DNA of 64,000 bases from Haliscomenobacter sp040403615. GTDB lineage: Bacteria; Bacteroidota; Bacteroidia; Chitinophagales; Saprospiraceae. Below the pieces are notes generated by a model, which did not search any database, was not told where the DNA came from, and was given only the letters and a program-made list of their open reading frames with translations. A program made the translations under genes and the position numbers. Position 1 is the first letter of the stretch. Each line of letters opens with the position of its first letter. Of this stretch, positions 23,857 to 32,800 are shown piece after piece. The stretch spans positions 1 to 64,000 of the forward strand of contig NZ_JBBAKG010000001.1 of assembly GCF_040403615.1 (NCBI RefSeq). Reading direction: 5' to 3'.

Positions 23857-23878
23857 GGTACTCCTTACTAATGCAGTA

Positions 23879-23907
23879 ATTATAACACAAACAGGATTAT
23901 TGGTCAA
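23879..23907 (-). promoter_or_regulatory. Sigma70-type promoter for the 383-aa gene
   Basis: The minus strand has TTGACC, a spacer of exactly 17 bases and TATAAT with an upstream TG (TGTGTTATAAT). The transcript would start about 16 bases before the ATG and include AAGGAGT. This is the best host-type promoter in the window. Confidence 0.75.
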
Positions 23908-23913
23908 CTGACC

Positions 23914-23921
23914 CATAAATA
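23914..23921 (+). promoter_or_regulatory. CATAAATA late box before gp14
   Basis: CATAAATA, then CATTACC, then the gp14 ATG at 23929. No purine-rich ribosome site is present, so the transcript would have a very short leader or none. It lies back to back with the host-type promoter on the other strand. Confidence 0.5.
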
Positions 23922-23928
23922 CATTACC

Positions 23929-25302
23929 ATGCCCAGATTATCACTATACAAACCCAATCGCTCAGCCGACTATCAGTTTTTTGATAGAACAATAGCCGAA
24001 ATGTATCAGGTGGGCGGAGCCGACGTGTATCTGCACAAATACCTGGGCCCGGCCACAGGCGACAACGGAGGCAATCCGGATGCTACCTTGCCTAAATATG
24101 ACACACTGAATCCGTTGTTTATTGAAGATCTGTTGTTGTTGGAAAATAGAGATAGAAAATACGATCAAGACATCTATGTCATGCGTGGCGTTTATCGAGC
24201 ACAAGACATAGATTTTGATCTTACACAATTTGGCCTGTTCCTGAACAACGACACCTTGTTTATCACCTTTCATTACAACCGCATGATAGACACCGTGGGT
24301 CGCAAACTCATGAGTGGAGACGTGCTGGAATTGCCCAGTCTACGCGACTACAATCCTTTGAACAGTGACATACCCCGAGCCCTGCCCAAGTGGTATGTGA
24401 TCCAAGACGCATCGTTTGCCAGCGAAGGCTTTAGCCAAACCTGGCTACCACACCTGTGGCGTGTGAAGGCCACGCCCATGGTCAATGCACAAGAGTACAA
24501 CGATATTACCAAGCAGCCGTTTGAACCCAACAACATCTGGGATCCGGGCAATTTTTATCCAGGTGGAACAACTGTGTTATACGGCGACAAATATTACATA
24601 TCAAACAAAAACGTTCCTCCGGGCACAGAGATAACCAATGCAGAATACTGGACTGAAAAAATCAATCCCATCAGCATTGCTGATTGGCAAAGCACTAGAC
24701 CCAAGGATCTAGAACTGAATGATGCTATCCTGGTTCAGGCCGAAGCAGAAGTTCCCAAGTCAGGATTTGATGTGGTTAAATTTTATATTGTGGCCACCAA
24801 TTCAGATGGTACACCTGCCAATCCTGAATCAGCAACCTACACCGCAGATTACACCATCACAGATGCCAGCCGCACTGTGGCCAACGATGGCAACACTCCA
24901 ACCGGCGATGGCTACACTGCCGGCTATCTAACCGGTGACGGCAAAGCACCCAACGGATTGCCTGTGACTGCTGGCGTTAATTTTCCGCCCGCTGCTGTTG
25001 CTGGACAGTTTGCTTTGCGCTTGGATTATTTCCCCAATCGCTTGTTTAGATTCAACGGCACCAGCTGGATCAAGATCGAAAGCGATGTTAGAACCAATCT
25101 CACACCAGGTGCCAACAACAATACTTTGCGGTCGGGCTTTGTGAACAATACATACACTGTGAACTCCACTGATCTTGGCAACATACCTAGTCGTCAGAGT
25201 CTGAGTCAAGCCCTGATACCAGATGCTGTCAACGGCGACGATGGCGGTAATAAAACTGCAAATCCCTACCCAGCCACACAGCCATATCAGAAGTCCAGTT
25301 AA
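23929..25302 (+). CDS. 14: gp14 neck protein, with C-terminal extension
   Basis: 457 aa. The first 240 or so residues match the gp14 neck family of T4-like marine phages, including DVYLHKYLG, YVMRGVYRAQDIDFDLTQFG and MSGDVLELPSLRDY. Gp14 and gp13 form the neck that closes the head and accepts the tail. T4 gp14 is 256 aa; here about 200 extra residues include Trp/Tyr-rich segments (YPGGTTVLYGDKYYIS, YFPNRLFRFNGTSWIK) similar in style to the sheath insertions. First gene of a plus-strand run with gp15 and a Nudix hydrolase. Confidence 0.75.
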   Translation: MPRLSLYKPNRSADYQFFDRTIAEMYQVGGADVYLHKYLGPATGDNGGNPDATLPKYDTLNPLFIEDLLLLENRDRKYDQDIYVMRGVYRAQDIDFDLTQFGLFLNNDTLFITFHYNRMIDTVGRKLMSGDVLELPSLRDYNPLNSDIPRALPKWYVIQDASFASEGFSQTWLPHLWRVKATPMVNAQEYNDITKQPFEPNNIWDPGNFYPGGTTVLYGDKYYISNKNVPPGTEITNAEYWTEKINPISIADWQSTRPKDLELNDAILVQAEAEVPKSGFDVVKFYIVATNSDGTPANPESATYTADYTITDASRTVANDGNTPTGDGYTAGYLTGDGKAPNGLPVTAGVNFPPAAVAGQFALRLDYFPNRLFRFNGTSWIKIESDVRTNLTPGANNNTLRSGFVNNTYTVNSTDLGNIPSRQSLSQALIPDAVNGDDGGNKTANPYPATQPYQKSS

Positions 25303-25316
25303 CCAGGTACAAACTA

Positions 25317-26723
25317 ATGAGTCAATTTTTTTTCGACGAACAGATACGTAGATATCTGTTGCAATTCACCCGCATGTTCAGCTTGTTCGAAGTTGAGTAC
25401 GGGCGTGATGAGCAAGGCATCAAGGATCTGGTGCGTGTGCCCATACGCTACGGTGATGCCAGTCGTCAAGCACAGACAATTATACAACAGAATTCTGCCA
25501 ACTCGCTGCCGTCCTCTCCCTTGATGACTTTTCACATCACAGGACTGGACTATGATCGACCCAGAATGCAAGAACCCTATCATGTGAACAAAATGATGGT
25601 TCGTCAGCGATCATATGATCCTGGCACAGAAACTTATGAAACCACACAGGGCAATGCTTTTCAAATTGAACGCCTGATGCCAGTGCCCTACAAGTTGACA
25701 ATCAACCTGGACATATGGACCACCAACACCAATCAAAAGATGCAGTTGTTCGAACAAATTGCCACATTGTTCAATCCTAGCCTGGAGATACAGGCCACGG
25801 ACAACTACATTGACTGGACCAGTCTTACCACATGCGATCTTGAACGTGTGAACTGGAGTTCAAGAACTATCCCTGTGGGCACAGAAAATCCCATAGACAA
25901 CATGACTCTGACTTTTAGCCTGCCAATCTGGATATCAAGTCCGGCCAAGGTCAAGAAGCTGGGTGTTGTGGAACGTGTGATTGCGTCTATTTTTGATGCC
26001 AACGGCGATGCCAACAATGCGCTGCTGGACAACGACCTGCTGCTGGGCACCAGAGTCAAGGTAACTCCATACAGTTATCAAGTGTTACTGTTGGATGGAC
26101 AACTACAGGTGTTGCAGCCTGCTCAGGTTGTGAATCCTGATCGCCTGAGCCTGGCACCGTTCACATTTCCCATAGTAGAAAATCCACAAATCACATGGCC
26201 AGCAGTGGTCAGTGCGTATGGAGTTCTCAGACCTGGTATCAGTTATGTCACCTTGGACAATCCCTGGGCACCAGATTCCAGTATTGTGGGCACTGTTGCT
26301 GTGAATCCTGCTGATGACCGATTGTTGATCTTCAACATTGATCCTGACACTGCACCACAAAACACTCTGGATCCTGTGAACTCTGTGGTCAATCCCTTGA
26401 CTGCTGCTCCAGGAGATGGCTTGCCTGCTGCGGTGACAGGACAAAGATACCTGCTGACTGAAAGCACCGGCAATGCTGCCAACGTGGGCACCAATCCCAC
26501 TGCCTGGAGTGGATCCGGTGCTCAGCCCTTGATTGCCCACAGCGGCGACATTGTGGAATACAATGGTGCAAGATGGATCATAGCATTTGACAGTCAAAAC
26601 GATGTTGGTGCTCAGTACGTGGTCAATCTGACCACAGGTATCCAGTACTACTGGGACAACATGAAATGGGTCAAGAGCATTGACGGCCTGTACGCCGGGG
26701 GCGCATGGAACCTCATATTGTGA
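25317..26723 (+). CDS. 15: gp15 tail completion/sheath stabiliser protein, extended
   Basis: 468 aa. The first 230 residues match gp15: FFFDEQIRRYLLQFTRMFS at the start, RVPIRYGDASRQAQT, MTFHITGLDYDRPR and LPIWISSPAKVKKLG. Gp15 caps the completed tail and stabilises the sheath before head joining. T4 gp15 is 272 aa; the C-terminal half here is extra and contains modules such as DIVEYNGARWIIAF and GIQYYWDNMKWVKS, seen in other tail proteins of marine T4-like phages. Starts 14 bases after gp14 and overlaps the Nudix gene by 19 bases. Confidence 0.85.
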   Translation: MSQFFFDEQIRRYLLQFTRMFSLFEVEYGRDEQGIKDLVRVPIRYGDASRQAQTIIQQNSANSLPSSPLMTFHITGLDYDRPRMQEPYHVNKMMVRQRSYDPGTETYETTQGNAFQIERLMPVPYKLTINLDIWTTNTNQKMQLFEQIATLFNPSLEIQATDNYIDWTSLTTCDLERVNWSSRTIPVGTENPIDNMTLTFSLPIWISSPAKVKKLGVVERVIASIFDANGDANNALLDNDLLLGTRVKVTPYSYQVLLLDGQLQVLQPAQVVNPDRLSLAPFTFPIVENPQITWPAVVSAYGVLRPGISYVTLDNPWAPDSSIVGTVAVNPADDRLLIFNIDPDTAPQNTLDPVNSVVNPLTAAPGDGLPAAVTGQRYLLTESTGNAANVGTNPTAWSGSGAQPLIAHSGDIVEYNGARWIIAFDSQNDVGAQYVVNLTTGIQYYWDNMKWVKSIDGLYAGGAWNLIL

Positions 26724-27133
26724 AAGCAGTGGGGGTATGGTTTTATTGTCCTGACACACACAGATATCTGTATCTACTGCGCAACGATTCCAAGTATCCT
26801 GACACCTGGGGACTGGCAGGTGGCAAGGTAGAGTACGGCGAAACACTAATTGCAGCAGTGGAACGAGAGTGTGCAGAAGAACTGGGTGCCATGCCCGAAT
26901 ACAAGCAATTGATACCTATTGAAAAATTCACATCACCTGATTCAGCGTTTGAATATCACACCTTCTGGTGTCGGGTGGAACAGGAGTTTGTGCCTGAACT
27001 AAATCATGAACATGTGGGCTATGCCTGGATCAGCACAGGACGCTGGCCTAGGCCGCTGCATCCTGGATTGTGGAACACTGTGAATCTAGACGCTGTACAG
27101 CAAAAAATTCGGCAGATTGAACAGACCTTATAG
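26705..27133 (+). CDS. Nudix hydrolase
   Basis: 142 aa with a perfect Nudix box at residues 40-62: G-x5-E-x7-REC-A-EE-L-G (GKVEYGE then RECAEELGA). Nudix enzymes hydrolyse nucleoside diphosphates linked to another group, such as oxidised dNTPs, NADH, ADP-ribose or nucleotide sugars; the substrate is not clear here. The ATG at 26705 lies inside the end of gp15 in another frame, so translation is likely coupled to gp15. Its end overlaps the tail-to-tail 897-aa fibre gene by 6 bases. Confidence 0.9.
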   Translation: MEPHIVKAVGVWFYCPDTHRYLYLLRNDSKYPDTWGLAGGKVEYGETLIAAVERECAEELGAMPEYKQLIPIEKFTSPDSAFEYHTFWCRVEQEFVPELNHEHVGYAWISTGRWPRPLHPGLWNTVNLDAVQQKIRQIEQTL

Positions 27134-29821
27134 TCTGCCAACCACTACTTCAATTGTGCCAACACCGGTGCCGTTGTAACTTTCCACTGCTTTGCCAATG
27201 ATCACACCTGGTTGATAGTGCTGCATGTCCAGGCGTTCGGCAACACCTGCTCGACTGCTGGATACCACTCGATCACCCACAGCAACGGGACCAATCACTT
27301 GACAAGGTACACGACCAATCAAGCCAACTTCTACAGTGAATTCACTAACCAGTCCTGAGTTCATCACGTGAGCAGGATTGGTAGATACTACCCCTGCAAT
27401 TCTAGCATCATGACTTGAGTTACTGACAGTTACTTCTTGATCACCGCCAAATACCAGCACAGTGCCCGGAGGATATTCAGCATCTGATTTGTAGACTTCG
27501 GCCAAGTCAGCATACAGTGCTGTGGTTGCCTGAGCAAACAGTCTATTGAAGTAGATGCCTGAACTGCCAATGTTGCCCACTGCATTGCCGGCTCCATTCA
27601 CAATGGCAGTGACCGCTGCACTCGAGTTCACTGTGATAATACCTGCTGTGGTCAAGTTGCCACCGGTGACGTTGCCACTTACTGCTAGCGCACCCAATGT
27701 ACCAACTGAGGTAATATTTGCTTGTGCTGCTGTTGCTAGTGTTCCTGTTAATAAAGTGCCACTAACATTGCCGCCGGTGATGTTGCCAGAAACATATGCT
27801 GTGCCAGCCACAGCCAGATTGGTAGTTGGAGCAGTATTACCAATGCCCACGTTGCCATTGGTATCAATCCTGGCTCGTTCACTACCACCTGTGTAAAAGG
27901 TTAGTGGTAAGTATGATCCGGTACCAATTTGTCCTGCTTGAAGTCTACTGTCAGCAGCGGCTGCAATTATTTGAATTGTTGATGTATTGGTTGTGTTGCT
28001 GTTGTTTAAAGCACTGAAACTACTTAAATTACCAGTTCCACTTGGAATTACTATTAAAATTGTATTGCTATTTGCTGTACTTGACTGGAACATTGGCCGG
28101 CTTGCGATAGTAGCGTTGCCAAAGTCACCAAGTATGCGTTGTGCAGTTGAACTGAAAGTTAGATTACCAGCAGTTGATATGTTACCACCAGTGACGTTAC
28201 CTGTTGCTGAAATTAATCCGCCTGTATTAACATTGCCACCGGTGATGTTGCCTGTGGCTGAAATTACGCCAGTAACAAATTCGCCTGTAGTGGCAAACAC
28301 AGCTACATTGGCAGTGCCACCAATGTTCACAGTGGCATTGCCGCCTGAACTTGCGATAGTGATATTACTTGTGCCGTTAGCAATATTTGCTCCGCCGCCA
28401 CCTCCTCCAGATATGCCTGTCAGTAGCGATCCATTGCCAACAAAGTAATTACCAGTTACATTACCTGAGACTGAGACCACAGCACCAGTATGACTGGCTG
28501 TATTCACAATCGTTGTAAACATGCCATTGTTGGCTGTTATATTGCCTGTTACTGAGACTAGGCCACCTGTATGACTGGCTGTGTTTACAATCGTGGTAAA
28601 CATGCCATTGTTGGCTGTGACGTTGCCTGTTGCCGAAACTAGGCCATCTGCGTTAACATTTCCACTAGTAACGTTGCCACTCACTGAGACCACAGCACCT
28701 GTATGACTGGCCACATTCACAATTGTGGTGAACATGCCGTTGTTGGCTATGACATTGCCCGTGGCCGAAATTAATCCGCCTGTACGTATGTTGCCGCCTG
28801 TGATATTACCTGTTGCTGAGATCAGCCCTGTGGTGGTTACGTTGCCGCCAATGAGATCGCCAGTCCCCAGACTGACACCAGTGGCAGTGGCACTGATACT
28901 CTGAGTACCCAACTCAATAGTGTTGCCTGCTAGATACAGAGTATTCCATCTCTGAGTGGGACTACCCAAGTTGTATGTTATATCAGCACTTGGCAACAAG
29001 TTTCCAAGCACATTGCCCGAAACACTCAAATTCACTGTGTTAATTGATGCACCGCTGCTAACATTGCCTGTGGCACTGATCAGGCCGCCAGTGACTACAT
29101 TGCCACCAGTGATGTTACCTGACACACTTACCACTGCACCTGTGAAGCTGGCTACATTTACGATATTTGTAAATAAACCACTAGCAGCAGTGACGTTGCC
29201 CACAACAGATATCTGGCCATTGGTGATTATGTTTCCAGTCGCAGATATCTGGCCATTGGTGGTTATATTACCACCAGAATACACAGTACCAGCATCAATA
29301 TTTCCAGCACTAACATTTGCCAAGAAGGTTGAACCGGTCACAGTTAGTGCGCCTGTTGCTGAAATTAAGCCACCTGTGAGTAGGTTGCCGCCTGTGACAT
29401 TGCCTGAAGCACTGACCACACCTGTGACATATTCGCCTGTGGTGGCAAACACAGCTACATTGGCAGTGCCACCAATGTTCACAGTGGCATTTCCACCTGA
29501 ACTTGTTATGGTTATGTTGGACGTGCCATTGGCAATACTTGTTCCGCCACCGCCTGCTATGCCTGTTAGTAGCGATCCGTTGCCTAGAATATAGTTGCCG
29601 GTCACATTGCCTGTGGCTGATATGTTGCCGGCAATGTTGTACAGGTTATTGTTGACGTTGAGAGTATTGGCTGTGAGAGTGTTGACCGAGATGGCGTTGG
29701 CCGTGATGATGTTGGCAGACGAAAGAATTCGACTCCAAGAATTAGGGGTGGTAGCATACTGATATGCTATACCACCCACTACTGCAATTTGCCCGTTAGT
29801 TGGCGTGCTGGGAAAGGCCAT
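27128..29821 (-). CDS. Repeat-built fibre protein (897 aa) with C-terminal fibre domain
   Basis: Starts with MAFPSTPTNGQIAVVGGIAYQY, a segment shared with the 2265-aa protein upstream. Most of the chain is made of Gly/Asn/Thr repeats of about 17 residues built on TGN[VI]TGGN and ISATG. The last 135 residues (from ALYADLAEVYKSDAEYPPG) form a compact domain also present at the end of the 2265-aa protein; it resembles the C-terminal self-cleaving or chaperone domains of tail fibres (Peptidase_G2-type), which is recalled and tentative. Probably a long beta-structured fibre or adhesin. A ribosome site AAAAGGG precedes the ATG. Confidence 0.8.
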   Translation of the reverse strand: MAFPSTPTNGQIAVVGGIAYQYATTPNSWSRILSSANIITANAISVNTLTANTLNVNNNLYNIAGNISATGNVTGNYILGNGSLLTGIAGGGGTSIANGTSNITITSSGGNATVNIGGTANVAVFATTGEYVTGVVSASGNVTGGNLLTGGLISATGALTVTGSTFLANVSAGNIDAGTVYSGGNITTNGQISATGNIITNGQISVVGNVTAASGLFTNIVNVASFTGAVVSVSGNITGGNVVTGGLISATGNVSSGASINTVNLSVSGNVLGNLLPSADITYNLGSPTQRWNTLYLAGNTIELGTQSISATATGVSLGTGDLIGGNVTTTGLISATGNITGGNIRTGGLISATGNVIANNGMFTTIVNVASHTGAVVSVSGNVTSGNVNADGLVSATGNVTANNGMFTTIVNTASHTGGLVSVTGNITANNGMFTTIVNTASHTGAVVSVSGNVTGNYFVGNGSLLTGISGGGGGGANIANGTSNITIASSGGNATVNIGGTANVAVFATTGEFVTGVISATGNITGGNVNTGGLISATGNVTGGNISTAGNLTFSSTAQRILGDFGNATIASRPMFQSSTANSNTILIVIPSGTGNLSSFSALNNSNTTNTSTIQIIAAAADSRLQAGQIGTGSYLPLTFYTGGSERARIDTNGNVGIGNTAPTTNLAVAGTAYVSGNITGGNVSGTLLTGTLATAAQANITSVGTLGALAVSGNVTGGNLTTAGIITVNSSAAVTAIVNGAGNAVGNIGSSGIYFNRLFAQATTALYADLAEVYKSDAEYPPGTVLVFGGDQEVTVSNSSHDARIAGVVSTNPAHVMNSGLVSEFTVEVGLIGRVPCQVIGPVAVGDRVVSSSRAGVAERLDMQHYQPGVIIGKAVESYNGTGVGTIEVVVGRL
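27650..29640 (-). repeat. Degenerate 51-bp coding repeats in the 897-aa fibre gene
   Basis: Imperfect units coding for about 17 residues each (TGN-[VI]-TGGN-x4-G-x2-SA). They are more diverged and more often interrupted than those in the 2265-aa gene. A block with ANNGMFTTIVN(V/T)ASHTG is repeated several times around 28.45-28.76 kb. Confidence 0.7.
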
Positions 29822-29832
29822 CTACTACCCTT

Positions 29833-32800
29833 TTAATTTTTGCCAATCACAAGTTCAATCATGCCTTCACCGCCTGCGAAGTTTTCCAGTGCCTTGCCAA
29901 TTATGGTACCTACTTTTGGACTTGCAATTGTTACTGCCCGAGCTCTACCATTTCCTGCTGACACCATTAGATCACCTTTGCGTACAACACCTGTTACCTT
30001 GACTGGAACTCTACCAATCAGTGCCACTGGCAATGTGATATCACCAACTATGCCCGAATTCATCAGGTGTGCAGGATTGGTTGATATTACGCCAGCAACT
30101 CGTTTGCTAGAATCAGTGTTACTTATTGTGATTTCTTGAGCTCCGTCAAAATCTACCACAGTACCTGCATCGTATTCGGCGTCACTCACATACATTTCAG
30201 CCAAGTCGGCGTAGAGTGCTGATGTTGCTTGAGCAAACAGTCTATTGAAACTCAATGCCGCACTACCAATATTAGCTGTGGCGTTGCCGGTTGGCATGAA
30301 GTTGCTACTGATGTTGACATTACCAGTACCATTGGGTGTCAACACAATATTGGCGTTGCCAGCAGTGGTCTGGAGATCCAATTGAGCAGAGTCTTGAATT
30401 GCCCCACTTATAAGCAAATTACCAACTGTGATGTTACCAGTTGCTACTGTCAAGCTAGCACCAGTGATAGCACCAGTTACACTAACTGTAGCACCTGTGT
30501 GTGTTGTAGCATTGACATTGGCTCCACCCAGTACATTGCCACCAGTGATGTTGCCAGTTGCTGAAATCAGGCCACCTGTCAAGATGTTGCCACCAGTGAC
30601 ATTACCACTTGCACTGTAATTTGCAGCAGTAGATGCTCCTGTGACTGCAACATTGCCACCAGTGATGTTGCCAGTTGCACTAATCAGTCCACCTGTCAAG
30701 ATATTGCCACCAGTTACGTTGCCACTTGCACTGACAACTGAACCTGTGATACTTGGAGTTGCTCCTTGCAACACTGTGGTTCCGCCTGCAGGATTGGTAA
30801 TTATAACCGCTGTTGCGTTGGCACTGATCTGACTGTTGCCCAGATAAATTGTGCTGTTGCTCAAGTACAGATCTTTCCAACGCTGTGTTGTTGTACCCAG
30901 GTCATATGTGACATTGGCACTTGGCAACAAGTTACCGCCCACAGTTACTCGGTCTGTGCTGAACACAGCTATATTGCTTACACCACCAACAGTGATGTTG
31001 GCATTGCCATTCAGCGTTTGGATATCAATCTGTGTGGTTCCGTTCTGGATTCTATCGCCCAGAATGTTGCCGCTGAGTGTGGCGTTGCCGCTTACACTTA
31101 AATCGCCAGTGATTGACACAGCAGCCGAAGTGATAACCATCACATTTGATGTTCCGCCAACTGACGCTGCAATATTGCCGCCTGAGCTGACCACACTCAT
31201 GTTGGTTGTGCCGTTGTTGATATTGCTTACACTGGTAATGATACCGCTCAACGAAGCACCGTTGCCATAGTAGTTTGTGGCATACACATCTCGGAATGTT
31301 TGTCCACTAGCACCAATATCATACACATTAGTAGTGGCTACCAGCAGGCTGCCTGAGATTGCCACGTTGGCAACTACTCCGCCTGCAAAAGCAGGACTAA
31401 TTATGTCAACCCAGTAATCGCTTGTGCCGTCATTGAGATATTCATACAGCACGTCTGTGGAAGTATTGTACCACTGCCAGCCTTCCAGTGGGTTGGCTGG
31501 TGGTGTGGTGCTTGCTGTGTAATTTACACCAAACACAATGGCCTGACCATTGGCATAGTAGTAGTTGTTGGACAGAATGTTGCCACCAGCAATGTTGCCA
31601 GTGGTAGTGATCAATCCGGTTGTGCTGATGTTGCCGCCAGTGATGTTGCCGCTTACAGACACAACTGTGCCCAGTATACTTGAACCGGTAATTGTTCCTG
31701 TTGAACTGATCAGTCCGCCTGTCAACACATTACCACCAGTGATGTTGCCTGTGGCACTTGCGGTGCCGCCTGTGGCAATGTTTCCGCCGGTTATTGTGGC
31801 AGCACTAGTAATGGTTGATGTGGCACTAATCAAGCCACCTGTGAGTACATTGCCACCGGTGATGTTACCAGTTGCTGACGCAGTACCACCAGTGGCCAAA
31901 TTGCCACCTGTTACTGTGCCAGTTGCTGAAGCAGTTCCACCAGTGGCCAAGTTTCCACCTGTGATTGTGGCTGAACTTGTGATAGTTGAAGTAGCACTAA
32001 TCAAGCCACCTGTGAGTACATTACCACCGGTGATATTTCCTGTGGCACTTGACGTACCACCTGTGGCAATATTGCCACCGGTAATGGTTGATGTAGCACT
32101 GATCAAACCACCTGTGAGTACATTACCACCGGTGATATTTCCTGTAGCACTTGCAGTTCCGCCTGTGGCTATATTTCCACCAGTTATTGTGTCAACGCCG
32201 GTTATTGTTCCAGTAGCACTTATCAGCCCACCTGTGAGTACATTACCACCTGTGATATTGCCTGTGGCACTTGACGTACCACCTGTGGCAATGTTTCCAC
32301 CTGTTACTGTTCCGCTTGCACTTAACACGCCGGTGATGAACTCACCTGTGGTGGCAAACACAGCAACATTTGATGTGCCGTTGACACTGACTGTGACATT
32401 GGCATTGGCAGCAGCAATAGTCACATTTGATGTGCCATTGTTGATGTTGGCCACACTGGTGATAACACCAGTTAGTGATGCACCATTACCCAGAATGTAG
32501 TTACCAGTAACATTACCAGTAGCACTTACTTGTCCGGCTGTTAAGACATTGCCACCTATGACATTTGCAGTGGCACTGAGTGTGGTGCTTGAAATTACAT
32601 TGGCACCAGAAATATTACCGCCTGATCCGGAAGTTGAAATATTTCCAAAGATAGCGTTGCCAGTTGCTGAAACTATTCCACCTGTGAGTACATTGCCGCC
32701 AGTGATATTACCAGTAACACTGGCTGTTCCGCCAGTGGCCAAGTTGCCACCAGTTATTGTGGCAGCACTAGTGATTGTTGATGTAGCACTGATTAATCCA

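Noticed and set aside
26103..26846. Minus-strand ORF of 247 aa opposite gp15 and the Nudix gene
   Set aside because: It lies fully antisense to two well-supported genes, has no motif and no promoter or ribosome site.
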